Below are positions 40,727 through 49,031 of a DNA stretch of 64,000 nt, in pieces. The translations under genes and the position numbers were made by a program. The DNA is from DASRLE01 sp963825315. GTDB lineage: Bacteria > Verrucomicrobiota > Verrucomicrobiia > Limisphaerales > Palsa-1400. The notes beneath the pieces are model-generated. The model saw only the letters and a list, made by a program, of their open reading frames with translations. It was not told the origin of the DNA and made no database searches. Each line of letters begins with the position of its first letter. Position 1 is the first letter of the stretch. Location of the stretch: positions 434,001-498,000 of the forward strand of contig CAWGST010000001.1 in NCBI GenBank assembly GCA_963825315.1. The letters run 5' to 3'.

Positions 40727-42733
40727 ATGGATATCAAGACGATTAAAATTCTGCTGGTCGAGGACAATCCCGATGATGTCTTTTTCCTGGGCACTGTGCT
40801 GCGCAAGGTGACCGGGACTCATTTTCAACTCGAAACCGCCCCTAATCTCGCCGCCAGCATCGAGCGCCTGGCCGCCGCGGACATTGACCTCGTTATCCTT
40901 GATTTGACGCTGCCCGACAGCACTGGCTTGGATACCTTCAACGGCCTCAAAAGCCATGCCCGCAATGTGCCCATCATTATTCTCAGCGGCATGGATGATG
41001 AAACCCTGGCGGTCAACGCCGTCCACGCCGGGGCGGAAGATTACCTGGTCAAAGGCCGGGCGGACAGCCAGTTGATCACCCGCGCCATTTTCTACGCCAT
41101 GGAACGCAGCGACGCCAGGAAGGCCGTGATCAAGGCGGAGGAAAAATTCCGCAGCATTTTCGAAAACTCGGTTTCGGGCATTTTCCAAACCACCCCGGAA
41201 GGCCGCTATTTGAACGTCAATCCCTCCCTGGCCCGCATCTACGGTTACAACACCCAGGAGGAATTGATGGCCCGAATCAGCGACATCGGACGGTTGTTGT
41301 ACGTGGACCCTTCCCGGCGCGCCGAATTCATTCGTTTGATGCACGAGCAGGGTGTCATCAAGGATTTTGAATCCCAGGTTTACCGCAAGGATGGTTCGGT
41401 CATCTGGATTTCCGAAAACGCCCGCGCCGTGCGCGATGACAAGGGCCAAATCCAATACTACGAGGGCACCGTCGAAGACTTCACCGCCCGCAAGGAAGCG
41501 GAGGAAAAGCTGCGTTTTTCCGAAACGCGCTTTCGTTCGGTCTGGCAGAACTCCTTCGACGGCATGAGGCTGACGGACGAGTTGGGCATCATCCTGGCCG
41601 TCAATCCTTCCTTCTGCCAGATCGTCGGCATGCGCCCGGATGAATTGGTGGGCCGCGCCTTTACCGTCATTTATTCCGAGTCGGAAGATTTGGCCGACAT
41701 GATGCAGAAATATCAGCGGCGATTCGCCGAGCGGCAAATCGGGAGCCAGACCGAACGCCAGGTCGCCTTCCGCTCCGGCAGGACGGTGGACCTCGAACTG
41801 TCCAATTCCTTCATTGAATTGGAGGAGGGGCGGTGCCTGGTTTTGAGCATTTTTCGCGACGTCACCATTCGCAAACAAGCCGAAGAGCGCGAGCGCCTGG
41901 TCAATGCCGAACTGGCCCGCAGCCAGGCCGAACTGCGCAAAAAGAATGAGATTCTTGAGGACGACCTCAAAATGGCCCGCGAAATCCAGCAGGCCATTCT
42001 GCCCCAGCAATACCCCGCTTTTCCGCCCGGCGCCCCGCCCGAGTCCAGCGTGCTCCATTTCTGCCATCGCTACCACCCCACCGGCCAGGTCGGAGGCGAT
42101 TTCTTCAACATCCTCAGGCTCTCGGACAGCCAGGCCGGGCTGTTTATTTGCGACGTGATGGGGCACGGCGTCCGCTCCGCGCTCGTCACGGCCATGGTGC
42201 GCGCGCTGGTGGAGGAATTGCGGCCCGTGGCCATGGACCCCGGCCAATTATTGACGCGAATCAATTGCGATCTGCGCGCCATTTTGCAGCAGACCGGCAC
42301 GCCGCTCTTCACCACCGCCTTTTATTTGACAGCCGACCTGCGGAAACGCGAAATTCTCTTTGCCAACGCCGGCCATCCCAGGCCGTTGCTGGTCCACCGG
42401 CTCTCCGGCCAGGTGGAACCCCTCAAATACCCCGACGGCAAAGCGCGGCCCGCCCTGGGCTTGTTTGCCGAATCCATTTATCCGACGGCGTCCATTCCGC
42501 TGGCGGCGGGCGACCTCGTCATGCTCTTCACCGATGGGCTGTACGAAGTGGAAGGACCGGGCAACCGGCAATTCAGCCAGGACCTCCTTCTCCAAGCCGT
42601 GAAACAACGTGCCGGCTTGCACTGCGCCGACTTGTTCGACGCCATCCTGGATGAAATCAAGCAATTCTCCGCCAGCCACGAATTTGCCGACGACGTCTGC
42701 CTGGTGGGTTTGGAAGCGGACGAGAAATTTTAA
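40727..42733 (+). CDS. Response regulator with two PAS domains and a SpoIIE/PP2C phosphatase output
   Basis: 668 residues. Receiver (1-125): KILLVEDNPDDVFFLGTVL, acceptor Asp in VILDLTLPDS, Lys in EDYLVKGR. Two PAS domains (~140-265 and ~268-390): IFENSVSGIFQTTPEGRYLN and VWQNSFDGMRLTDELGIILA. A short coiled coil (AELARSQAELRKKNEILEDD) then a PP2C-type SpoIIE domain (~430-665): metal Asp in GQVGGDFFNI and ICDVMGHGV, with VMLFTDGLYE and HEFADDVCLV. It should dephosphorylate a serine-phosphorylated anti-anti-sigma factor, so it links phosphorelay input to partner switching. No anti-sigma genes lie beside it. Confidence 0.9.
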   Translation: MDIKTIKILLVEDNPDDVFFLGTVLRKVTGTHFQLETAPNLAASIERLAAADIDLVILDLTLPDSTGLDTFNGLKSHARNVPIIILSGMDDETLAVNAVHAGAEDYLVKGRADSQLITRAIFYAMERSDARKAVIKAEEKFRSIFENSVSGIFQTTPEGRYLNVNPSLARIYGYNTQEELMARISDIGRLLYVDPSRRAEFIRLMHEQGVIKDFESQVYRKDGSVIWISENARAVRDDKGQIQYYEGTVEDFTARKEAEEKLRFSETRFRSVWQNSFDGMRLTDELGIILAVNPSFCQIVGMRPDELVGRAFTVIYSESEDLADMMQKYQRRFAERQIGSQTERQVAFRSGRTVDLELSNSFIELEEGRCLVLSIFRDVTIRKQAEERERLVNAELARSQAELRKKNEILEDDLKMAREIQQAILPQQYPAFPPGAPPESSVLHFCHRYHPTGQVGGDFFNILRLSDSQAGLFICDVMGHGVRSALVTAMVRALVEELRPVAMDPGQLLTRINCDLRAILQQTGTPLFTTAFYLTADLRKREILFANAGHPRPLLVHRLSGQVEPLKYPDGKARPALGLFAESIYPTASIPLAAGDLVMLFTDGLYEVEGPGNRQFSQDLLLQAVKQRAGLHCADLFDAILDEIKQFSASHEFADDVCLVGLEADEKF

Positions 42734-43089
42734 AATTGATTTCGGGCAAGGAGAAAATCGGTCACAATCCGCCCGCGCAGCAGATGTTCCTGGATGATCC
42801 GCTCCAAAACCTCCGGCGAACACGAATGATACCAAACCCCTTCCGGATAAACGACGGCGATCGGGCCTTGCGCGCAGACCCGCAGGCAATTGGCTTTGGT
42901 GCGATGAACCAAAGGCGCCGCACCCGCCAGATTCAGTTCCTTGAGCCGCTTCTTGAGAAATTCCCACGACTCAAGCCCCTTCTCCTTCGAACAACATTTC
43001 GGTTCACTTTGATCGGCGCAAAGGAAAATGTGCCGCTTGTAATGGGTCAAACCCAGGGCGTCCGCCGCTTTCCGCAATTCCTCGTTCAT
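42730..43089 (-). CDS. Thioredoxin-like [2Fe-2S] ferredoxin
   Basis: 119 residues. RHIFLCADQSEPKCCSKEKG and, 35 residues later, KANCLRVCAQGPIAVVYPEG supply the Cys pattern C-x7-8-CC...C-x3-C of the Shethna-type thioredoxin-fold [2Fe-2S] ferredoxins. It carries single electrons in the cytoplasm. It lies 3 bp after the acetyl-CoA synthetase gene, so it is cotranscribed with it. It overlaps the last 4 bp of the phosphatase gene tail to tail. Confidence 0.85.
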   Translation of the reverse strand: MNEELRKAADALGLTHYKRHIFLCADQSEPKCCSKEKGLESWEFLKKRLKELNLAGAAPLVHRTKANCLRVCAQGPIAVVYPEGVWYHSCSPEVLERIIQEHLLRGRIVTDFLLARNQF

Positions 43090-43092
43090 TTC

Positions 43093-45105
43093 TTATTCCT
43101 CGACCGCCGCCAGTTTGGCCAGCACGTTGAAATCCTCCAGCGTCGTGGTGTCGCCCTTGATGTCGTCGCCGACGGCAATTTGTTTGAGCAGACGCCGCAT
43201 AATCTTGCCGGAGCGGGTCTTGGGGAGCGCTTCGGCGAAACGAATGTCATCCGGTTTTGCCACGGGTCCGATTTCCCGGGCCACGTGAGCGCGCAATTCC
43301 TCGCGGATGGCGGGCGTGGGATGCACCCCTGTCTTCAAGGTGACAAACGCCACCAGGACCTGGCCTTTCAAGTCGTCCGGCCGGCCCACAACCGCGGCTT
43401 CGGCCACCATTGGGTTGCTCACCAAAGCGCTTTCCACTTCCGCCGTGCCGATGCGGTGCCCGGCGACGTTGAGCACATCATCAATCCGTCCGACGATCCA
43501 GAAATATCCGTCCTTGTCCTGCCGGCAGCCGTCGCCGGTGAAATAGCAGCCTTTGACTTCACTCCAATAAGTCTCCATGAAGCGCTTCGGATCGCCCCAA
43601 ATGCCGCGCAACATGCCCGGCCACGGTTTGCGAATGACCAGTTTCCCGCCCGAATTCTTTGGCACGGGATTCCCTTTGTCATCCACCACTGCCGCCACGA
43701 CACCAAAAAAGGGCAGCGTGGCCGTCCCCGGTTTGGTCGGCGTCGCCCCGGGCAGAGGCGTGATCATGATGCCGCCGGTTTCTGTTTGCCACCAGGTATC
43801 GACAATCGGGCACCGTTTATGGCCGATGACTTCGTGATACCACATCCAGGCCTCGGGATTGATCGGTTCGCCGACGGTGCCGAGCAATCGAAGCGAAGTG
43901 AGATCATGCTTGTTGGGCCATTCCACGCCCCATTTCATAAATGCGCGAATGGCCGTCGGCGCGGTGTAAAGAATGGTCACGCCATGCTTGGCGATGATGC
44001 GCCAGAAGCGGTCCGGCTCCGGGTAATTGGGCGCGCCCTCGTACATCAGGCTCGTCGCCCCGCCGGCCAGCGGGCCGTAAACGACATAGCTGTGGCCCGT
44101 GACCCAGCCGACGTCGGCCGTACACCAATAAACATCCTCCGGCCGCAAATCGAAGACGTATTTGGAGGTCAGCTTCGCCCCCAGCAAATAGCCGCCGCTG
44201 GAATGCAGGATGCCCTTGGGCTTGCCGGTCGAACCACTGGTGTAAAGTATAAAGAGCGGCGCTTCGCTGTCCATTTCCTCCGCCGGGCAGCGGGCCTGGA
44301 CATACTCCGACTCCCGATGCCACCAGACATCGCGCCCTTCCTGGATGTGGACTTCGTGGTTGGTGCGGCGCAATACGATGACTTTCTCAATCGTTTTGGC
44401 CAGCAGATGGCCGTGGGCGTCCTTGAGGGTGAGCGCTTCATCAACGCTTTTCTTGAGCGGCACGACACTGCCGCGGCGGAATCCGCCATCGGCCGTGATG
44501 ACCAGCCTGGCCTGGCAATCGAAAATGCGGTCGGCGACCGATTGGGCGCTGAACCCGCCGAACACAACCGAGTGAATGGCGCCGAGACGCGCGCAGGCCA
44601 GCATGGCAATGGCCGCCTCCGGCACCATCGGCAAATAAATGATGACGCGGTCGCCCTTTTTGAGGCCATTGCGCTTGAGCACGTTGGCGAACACGCAAAC
44701 CTCGTAATGCAACTGTTTGTAAGTGTAAGTGCGCTCCTCGCCGGGAATGCCAGGCCCGGCCGGCTCGCCCTCCCAAATCAGCGCCGCCTTGTTGGCCACG
44801 GGCGTGCCCAGATGCCGGTCCAGGCAATTATAACTGACATTCAAGCGGCCGCCGACGAACCATTTGGCATCGGGCAATTTCCATTGCAAAACCTTTTTCC
44901 ACGGCTTGAACCAGACCAACTCCTCCCTGGCGGCGCGGCCCCAGAATTTCTCCGGCTGGCGGATCGATTCGTTATACAGCGCGCGATATTGGGCCATGGA
45001 TTTCACCAGCGCCCGGCTGGCGAAGGATTTGGGCGGCGGAAAGACCCGTTCCTCCTGGAGCACGGAAGTGATATTAGTGACGGCGGGAAAGGTTATTTTG
45101 GCCAT
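43093..45105 (-). CDS. acs: Acetyl-CoA synthetase (AMP-forming)
   Basis: 670 residues, the full family length. It makes acetyl-CoA from acetate, ATP and CoA through acetyl-AMP. Motifs: YTSGSTGKPKGILHSSGGYL, GVTILYTAPTAIRAFMKWG, VDTWWQTETGGIMITPLPG, YFTGDGCRQDKDGYFWIVGR, and PKTRSGKIMRRLLKQIA, whose Lys is the residue acetylated to switch the enzyme off. The sirtuin at 38010 is the likely deacylase for that Lys. I start at MAKITFPAVTNITSVLQEER; the frame is open 18 codons upstream. A ferredoxin gene follows in the same operon. Confidence 0.95.
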   Translation of the reverse strand: MAKITFPAVTNITSVLQEERVFPPPKSFASRALVKSMAQYRALYNESIRQPEKFWGRAAREELVWFKPWKKVLQWKLPDAKWFVGGRLNVSYNCLDRHLGTPVANKAALIWEGEPAGPGIPGEERTYTYKQLHYEVCVFANVLKRNGLKKGDRVIIYLPMVPEAAIAMLACARLGAIHSVVFGGFSAQSVADRIFDCQARLVITADGGFRRGSVVPLKKSVDEALTLKDAHGHLLAKTIEKVIVLRRTNHEVHIQEGRDVWWHRESEYVQARCPAEEMDSEAPLFILYTSGSTGKPKGILHSSGGYLLGAKLTSKYVFDLRPEDVYWCTADVGWVTGHSYVVYGPLAGGATSLMYEGAPNYPEPDRFWRIIAKHGVTILYTAPTAIRAFMKWGVEWPNKHDLTSLRLLGTVGEPINPEAWMWYHEVIGHKRCPIVDTWWQTETGGIMITPLPGATPTKPGTATLPFFGVVAAVVDDKGNPVPKNSGGKLVIRKPWPGMLRGIWGDPKRFMETYWSEVKGCYFTGDGCRQDKDGYFWIVGRIDDVLNVAGHRIGTAEVESALVSNPMVAEAAVVGRPDDLKGQVLVAFVTLKTGVHPTPAIREELRAHVAREIGPVAKPDDIRFAEALPKTRSGKIMRRLLKQIAVGDDIKGDTTTLEDFNVLAKLAAVEE

Positions 45106-45196
45106 AGAGCTTGCATTTGAAATTGTGGTGGATTGTAAAGGGCGCGAAGCCGCCGTCAACGCCTAAGAACCCACCTTCGCCGCAACCACGGCTGGC

Positions 45197-45694
45197 TCAT
45201 GAACCCTCCAAAGCTGTGGATTTCTTCGAGTTGACGAGGGCGAAGGCACGGCGCTGATGGTCCAAGCCCATTTCTTCGTGGAAATCGGGCAAGGTGGCCT
45301 TGGCCCGTCTGGAGTTTTGCGCGCGCCAGTGCATGAACAGGCTCACGCTGATGCGGCGGAACATACTCAAAACCCAGGCGGCGTTGCGATGGCGTACCCG
45401 GCTGCGATCCTCGTCGGCGCTCACGTCCAAGCGCTGGTGCAATCCGGCTTCGATGCCCCAATAATTGCGTTGCTCGTCGAGCCACTGGCGGGCGGGCAAG
45501 CGTTCCGGCTCGCGGCTGGTCAGCAGATACTGGGTGTCGGGCTTATCGCCCAAGCCCTGTCGCAGAACGATCGCGCTTTGGGCTGCTCCCGGGAAGCAGG
45601 CTTGCTCCGGGTTAATGACCGATGCGCAAAGGGTGCGGATTTCTTTGCGGCCCCGATTCTTCTGTGGCCCCGTGTGTGCCCAAGGCGGCGGCAA
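45197..45694 (-). CDS. ISAs1 transposase, C-terminal part in a shifted frame
   Basis: The real content begins near EIRTLCASVINPEQACFPGA (about residue 18 of the frame) and continues with REPERLPARQWLDEQRNYWG-type sequence, IEAGLHQRLDVSADEDRSRV and HRNAAWVLSMFRRISVSLFM. These are the conserved end of the ISAs1 DDE domain, with the final catalytic Glu region. It joins the N-terminal frame at TEE/NRGRKEIRTL, near 45645-45655, if one base is skipped. It may be a broken transposase or one made by +1 frameshifting. Confidence 0.65.
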   Translation of the reverse strand: MPPPWAHTGPQKNRGRKEIRTLCASVINPEQACFPGAAQSAIVLRQGLGDKPDTQYLLTSREPERLPARQWLDEQRNYWGIEAGLHQRLDVSADEDRSRVRHRNAAWVLSMFRRISVSLFMHWRAQNSRRAKATLPDFHEEMGLDHQRRAFALVNSKKSTALEGS

Positions 45695-47042
45695 CGGCTC
45701 TGGAGGGGGAAAAAAGCTGCTCCGGTTTGGGCAGCCGTTGGGCCAGGGTCTGGCGCAGTTCTTTTTGGTTGGCTTTGACCGTCAATAAATAATCGGCCCC
45801 GGCTTCCTGCACGATTTGCCGCGCCGTCTCCTGCTGGGTATGTAAGGCGTCAATGCCGATCAGAGACCCCGCCACCTCCACCCGCTCCAGCAACTGACGC
45901 ACGGCGGGGATTTCATTGGACTTGGTCTCAACCAACTGGCTGCCGCGATAATATTGACTGGCCGGGTGAGTGAGCGTAACCACTTGTGCGCCTTGCGCGT
46001 GACGCAGCTCCTTGCCATCAGCGGCCAGCGACTGCCCCGGCGGTGCCGGGCCTCGCACCTGGGCCTGCCAGTCCAGCAACGCCGCTTCCACCCGGAGCGG
46101 ATCAACCGCCTGCAACACCCGCCCGAAAGTGGCTTTGCTGGGAGAAGGATAGCGACCGGTCTTGGGATCGCGCCGCACCCCCAAGGCACGCAACTGCGCC
46201 TGGGTAAAACGCCGCGCAAATGCCTTCAGGTCCCGGTGGCCGCGCGGAGCGCCGCAGAGATGGGCGCAGGCCACCATGGCCAGCGCGCCGCTCAATGGAT
46301 AGCTTTCCACCCGTCCGCGAAAGTCCGGCACCGAGGCAAAATGATCGCGCAACGAGCGCAGTTCTCCCGTGCGCATCATCGGCGGCGGCGGAACCTTGCT
46401 TTCCACCACCACCGCCATCGCCGCCGGCAGGTGGTCGGCGCACAAACTGCGTCGGGCGTTCTGCTTGAGTTCTTTGATAAAGAGCGCTTTGGGCCGGTCA
46501 TGTTTGACATAGTAGTCCTGCTGGCAACGGCCATAGCCTTGGGTCGGTCCCAGTTCGGTCCAGCCGCTGGCTTTGTAGGCCGTGCCCCGAAACAACTGCG
46601 TGTCAACAAAGCTCTCTGCCAGCCACACCGGATGACCGTAGCGCGCCTGCCAGTCCCGCGGCAACCGCCCCAAACACAGACCCATGACCCGCGTCGCCAG
46701 GTTGGGATAGTGACACTGCGGCAGAACCAAAAAACGCGCATTGTTCGTGACCAAGCCCAACCGCTTGCGCCGCTGCGCTTCCGTCCAGCCAATCCATTTC
46801 TCCCGATGACGCAAATGTTTGGCCGCTGCACAAAAGACCAACAAGGCCAGCCACTGGCCGCGCCAGGCGGCCACATAATAGAGCCGCTCGCCCACCGGCT
46901 TGATCCCTCCAAGATAATGATGCCGTCGCAGCAACGACTGAAATCGCGGCAACTCGTCCAGGTTGACCAACTCAACTTGGAGTTCCTCCAACACGACTTG
47001 TTCGCTGGCTTGCGGCATGCGAGTAGGTTTCGACATGTCCAC
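45612..47042 (-). CDS. DruA-domain (DUF4338) + ISAs1 DDE transposase, N-terminal part
   Basis: 476 residues. Residues ~10-175 match DUF4338, the domain of the Druantia protein DruA: FQSLLRRHHYLGGIKPVGER, WIGWTEAQRRKRLGLVTNNA, RFLVLPQCHYPNLATRVMGL and ESFVDTQLFRGTAYKASGW. Residues ~225-470 are ISAs1-type DDE transposase: SLRDHFASVPDFRGRVESYP, SLAADGKELRHAQ (first Asp), GIDALHTQQETARQIVQEAG (second Asp) and LLTVKANQKELRQTL. The frame then breaks, ending RNPHPLRIGH, and the last part lies in the next frame. Such fusions link DruA to transposases rather than to defence. Confidence 0.8.
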   Translation of the reverse strand: MDMSKPTRMPQASEQVVLEELQVELVNLDELPRFQSLLRRHHYLGGIKPVGERLYYVAAWRGQWLALLVFCAAAKHLRHREKWIGWTEAQRRKRLGLVTNNARFLVLPQCHYPNLATRVMGLCLGRLPRDWQARYGHPVWLAESFVDTQLFRGTAYKASGWTELGPTQGYGRCQQDYYVKHDRPKALFIKELKQNARRSLCADHLPAAMAVVVESKVPPPPMMRTGELRSLRDHFASVPDFRGRVESYPLSGALAMVACAHLCGAPRGHRDLKAFARRFTQAQLRALGVRRDPKTGRYPSPSKATFGRVLQAVDPLRVEAALLDWQAQVRGPAPPGQSLAADGKELRHAQGAQVVTLTHPASQYYRGSQLVETKSNEIPAVRQLLERVEVAGSLIGIDALHTQQETARQIVQEAGADYLLTVKANQKELRQTLAQRLPKPEQLFSPSRAVAAALGTHGATEESGPQRNPHPLRIGH

Positions 47043-47258
47043 AGGTTAAAAAAGTTTCAAACCGGTGTCCAGTCCAAAGTGAATAACCTCCTGTCTTTAG
47101 GCAACTTCCACTTCCTCATGAGCCAGCCGTGGCCGCAACGGCTACGGCGCGGCAAGCCTGCCTCCAGCCAGGCGACTACAGGGGGAGGCTTTAACCACGG
47201 ATGGACAGGAACAGGAACAAGATGGGTGGATTGACTGCTTCGATTTGCAGGTCTCTTG

Positions 47259-47711
47259 TTAATGAACAATCGCTTGAGCCGCTCTTTGTTTTTGGAGAAG
47301 GGCTTTGTCGAGGTTTTTCCGGGCCGCCGCGTAGCCGGGGTTGATGGCCAATGCCTTTTGGTAACAGGCGATTGCTTCGTCCACTTTTCCCCTTTGCAGA
47401 AGAGCGAGGCCGAGGTGGTTGTCCGCTTCCGCATAGTCGGGCTTGAGTTGCAGGGCTTTTTGGAACTCCATCATCGCCTGGTCCACTCTTCTCATTTGCA
47501 GAAGAAGGGTGCCGAAGTTGCAGTGCGCTTCCGCATAGTCGGGCTTGAGTTGCAGCGCCCTTTGGTAATCCCGCTCTGCGCCGTCCAAGTCCCCATTGGC
47601 ATTCTCCGCATTGCCGCGATTGTAGTAATCAACTGCCCGGTCAGAACAGGAGGTGGTGGCCATGATCAGAAGCATGGCCATGAGCAGGAGGCGCATAACG
47701 GCGTGGTTCAT
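47259..47711 (-). CDS. TPR repeat lipoprotein
   Basis: 150 residues. The signal peptide MNHAVMRLLLMAMLLIMATT leads to a lipobox TTSC, so it is a lipoprotein. Three or more tetratricopeptide repeats follow, each with a DYxxA-like YQRALQLKPDYAEAH, FQKALQLKPDYAEADNHLGL and YQKALAINPGYAAARKNL pattern. It probably acts as a protein-interaction scaffold in the envelope. It is divergent from the TlpA-like gene, and each gene has its own promoter in the 123-bp spacer. Confidence 0.85.
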   Translation of the reverse strand: MNHAVMRLLLMAMLLIMATTSCSDRAVDYYNRGNAENANGDLDGAERDYQRALQLKPDYAEAHCNFGTLLLQMRRVDQAMMEFQKALQLKPDYAEADNHLGLALLQRGKVDEAIACYQKALAINPGYAAARKNLDKALLQKQRAAQAIVH

Positions 47712-47729
47712 ATTTTTCGTTCCCAGATC

Positions 47730-47758
47730 AATTTACAGAGCTGCCTGTGCGCTGTAAA
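47730..47758 (-). promoter_or_regulatory. Promoter of the TPR lipoprotein gene
   Basis: On the minus strand TTTACA (47753-47758), 17 bp, TAAATT (47730-47735); the start codon is 18 bases further, so a leader of about 12 nt is expected. Confidence 0.5.
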
Positions 47759-47799
47759 CAAAATCAAGGCGATTCGCCGCATCCTTGCAGGTTCTTGAA

Positions 47800-47828
47800 T
47801 CGACAAGTTGCTTCTCCGGCCATATCCT
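47800..47828 (+). promoter_or_regulatory. Promoter of the TlpA-like gene, leaderless type
   Basis: TCGACA (47800-47805), 17 bp, TATCCT (47823-47828), then six bases to the ATG at 47835. Same -35 and same geometry as the promoter at 5831. Confidence 0.55.
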
Positions 47829-47834
47829 TTTGAC

Positions 47835-48923
47835 ATGAATGATTTCTTTTCCGCAAAAGGGCTGGCCGTGCTCGCGGGAGCTGCCCTGGCAATCTCCACG
47901 CGGACGGCGGACGCGAAATTAACCATTGGCGACCCGGCGCCTCGACTCCAGGTCGGCAAGTGGATTCAAGGGGACCCTGTGCAACAATTCGATTCCAGCC
48001 ACGTCTATATCGTCGAATTCTGGGCGACCTGGTGCGGGCCTTGCATCGCGTCCATCCCCCATCTCAATGAGCTGGCCCAAAAGTTCAAGGACAAAGGACT
48101 CATTGTCATTGGACAAAACGTCTGGGACACGGATGACGCCGTTCCGGCATTCGTGAAAAAGATGGGCGACAAGATGACGTATCGTGTCGCGCTCGACGAT
48201 AAGAGGCAGGACGCTGAGGGCTTTATGGCAGCCCACTGGTGGAAACGGCACACCGACAATCACGGCATTCCCAACGCCGTTATCATCAACAAGGCGGGAC
48301 GCATCGCATGGATTGGGCATCCGATGGGATTGAATGAAAAACTGATCGAGGACGTGCTGGCGGACAAGTTCGATGTTGCGAAATTCGCCGTCGAATACGA
48401 AAAGCAGCAACAAGACGATAAAAAATTGCAGGACGCCCAAAACAAAATGTTCTCGGCCATCAAGGAAAAGAAATGGTCCGAGGCGTCATCCGCGCTCGAT
48501 GAGCTATTAACCGCGTTTCCAAACTTCCAAACCAGTTTTACTGCAACGCGTTTTCAGATTCTTCTGGGCCAAAAAAAATTCGCCGAAGCCTGGAGTTTTG
48601 CCGAAACGTACAGCGATGCGCATGCCACGAATGCCTGGCTGCAAAACGCCCTTGCCTGGGACATCGTCGCGCCCGAAACGTTGGAGCAGCGCAATCTCGA
48701 TCTTGCCGATAAACTGGCCGGACGCGCCAATCAAGCCGCCCACGGCAGGGACGCCAATATTCTTGACACGCTGGCGCGCGTGCAGTTTATGAGCGGAAAG
48801 AAGAAAGAGGCCATTGAGACCGAGCAAAAAGCCCTGGAGGCGGCGCCGGATGAGCAGAAGATGTCTTTCCAGAAAACTTTAACCAGTTATCAGCAAGATA
48901 AATTGCCGGAAATTAAAGAATAG
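47835..48923 (+). CDS. Exported TlpA-like thioredoxin with a C-terminal helical repeat region
   Basis: 362 residues. A signal peptide (FFSAKGLAVLAGAALAISTR) precedes a thioredoxin fold with VEFWATWCGPCIASIPHLNE (redox CxxC) and the cis-Pro in NHGIPNAVIINKAGRI. Residues ~190-360 are alpha-helical and TPR-like (KKWSEASSALDELLTAFPNF, KKEAIETEQKALEAAPDEQK). It probably reduces or isomerises disulphides in the periplasm, with the helical part giving partner binding. The ATG at 47835 is set by the leaderless promoter. Confidence 0.85.
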   Translation: MNDFFSAKGLAVLAGAALAISTRTADAKLTIGDPAPRLQVGKWIQGDPVQQFDSSHVYIVEFWATWCGPCIASIPHLNELAQKFKDKGLIVIGQNVWDTDDAVPAFVKKMGDKMTYRVALDDKRQDAEGFMAAHWWKRHTDNHGIPNAVIINKAGRIAWIGHPMGLNEKLIEDVLADKFDVAKFAVEYEKQQQDDKKLQDAQNKMFSAIKEKKWSEASSALDELLTAFPNFQTSFTATRFQILLGQKKFAEAWSFAETYSDAHATNAWLQNALAWDIVAPETLEQRNLDLADKLAGRANQAAHGRDANILDTLARVQFMSGKKKEAIETEQKALEAAPDEQKMSFQKTLTSYQQDKLPEIKE

Positions 48924-49031
48924 TGAGAAAAGGCGCTCCTGGCATTGCCGCAACGGTGGATGAAAGGGCGGCGGAAGGGCATTCTATCAGCATGGCGCGA
49001 AAGCATCGGCGTTCAGCACGAAGCAGCAAAC

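Larger units (their letters stand above)
45186..47132. mobile_element. ISAs1-type insertion element with a DruA (DUF4338) domain
   Basis: CCACGGCTGGCTCATGA at 45186-45202 is the exact inverse of TCATGAGCCAGCCGTGG at 47116-47132, and the transposase lies between them. The left repeat contains the transposase stop codon. These may be the terminal repeats, or part of them; the true ends could be slightly further out, and I do not see a clear target duplication. The reading frame is broken near 45650. Confidence 0.6.

Noticed and set aside
45186..47132. Druantia defence system suggested by the DUF4338 domain
   Set aside because: The domain is part of a transposase between inverted repeats; no druB-E genes or helicase are present.
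47043..47258. Extra coding frame between the transposase and the TPR gene
   Set aside because: The sequence contains the inverted repeat of the IS and intergenic-type motifs; no frame has domain content.
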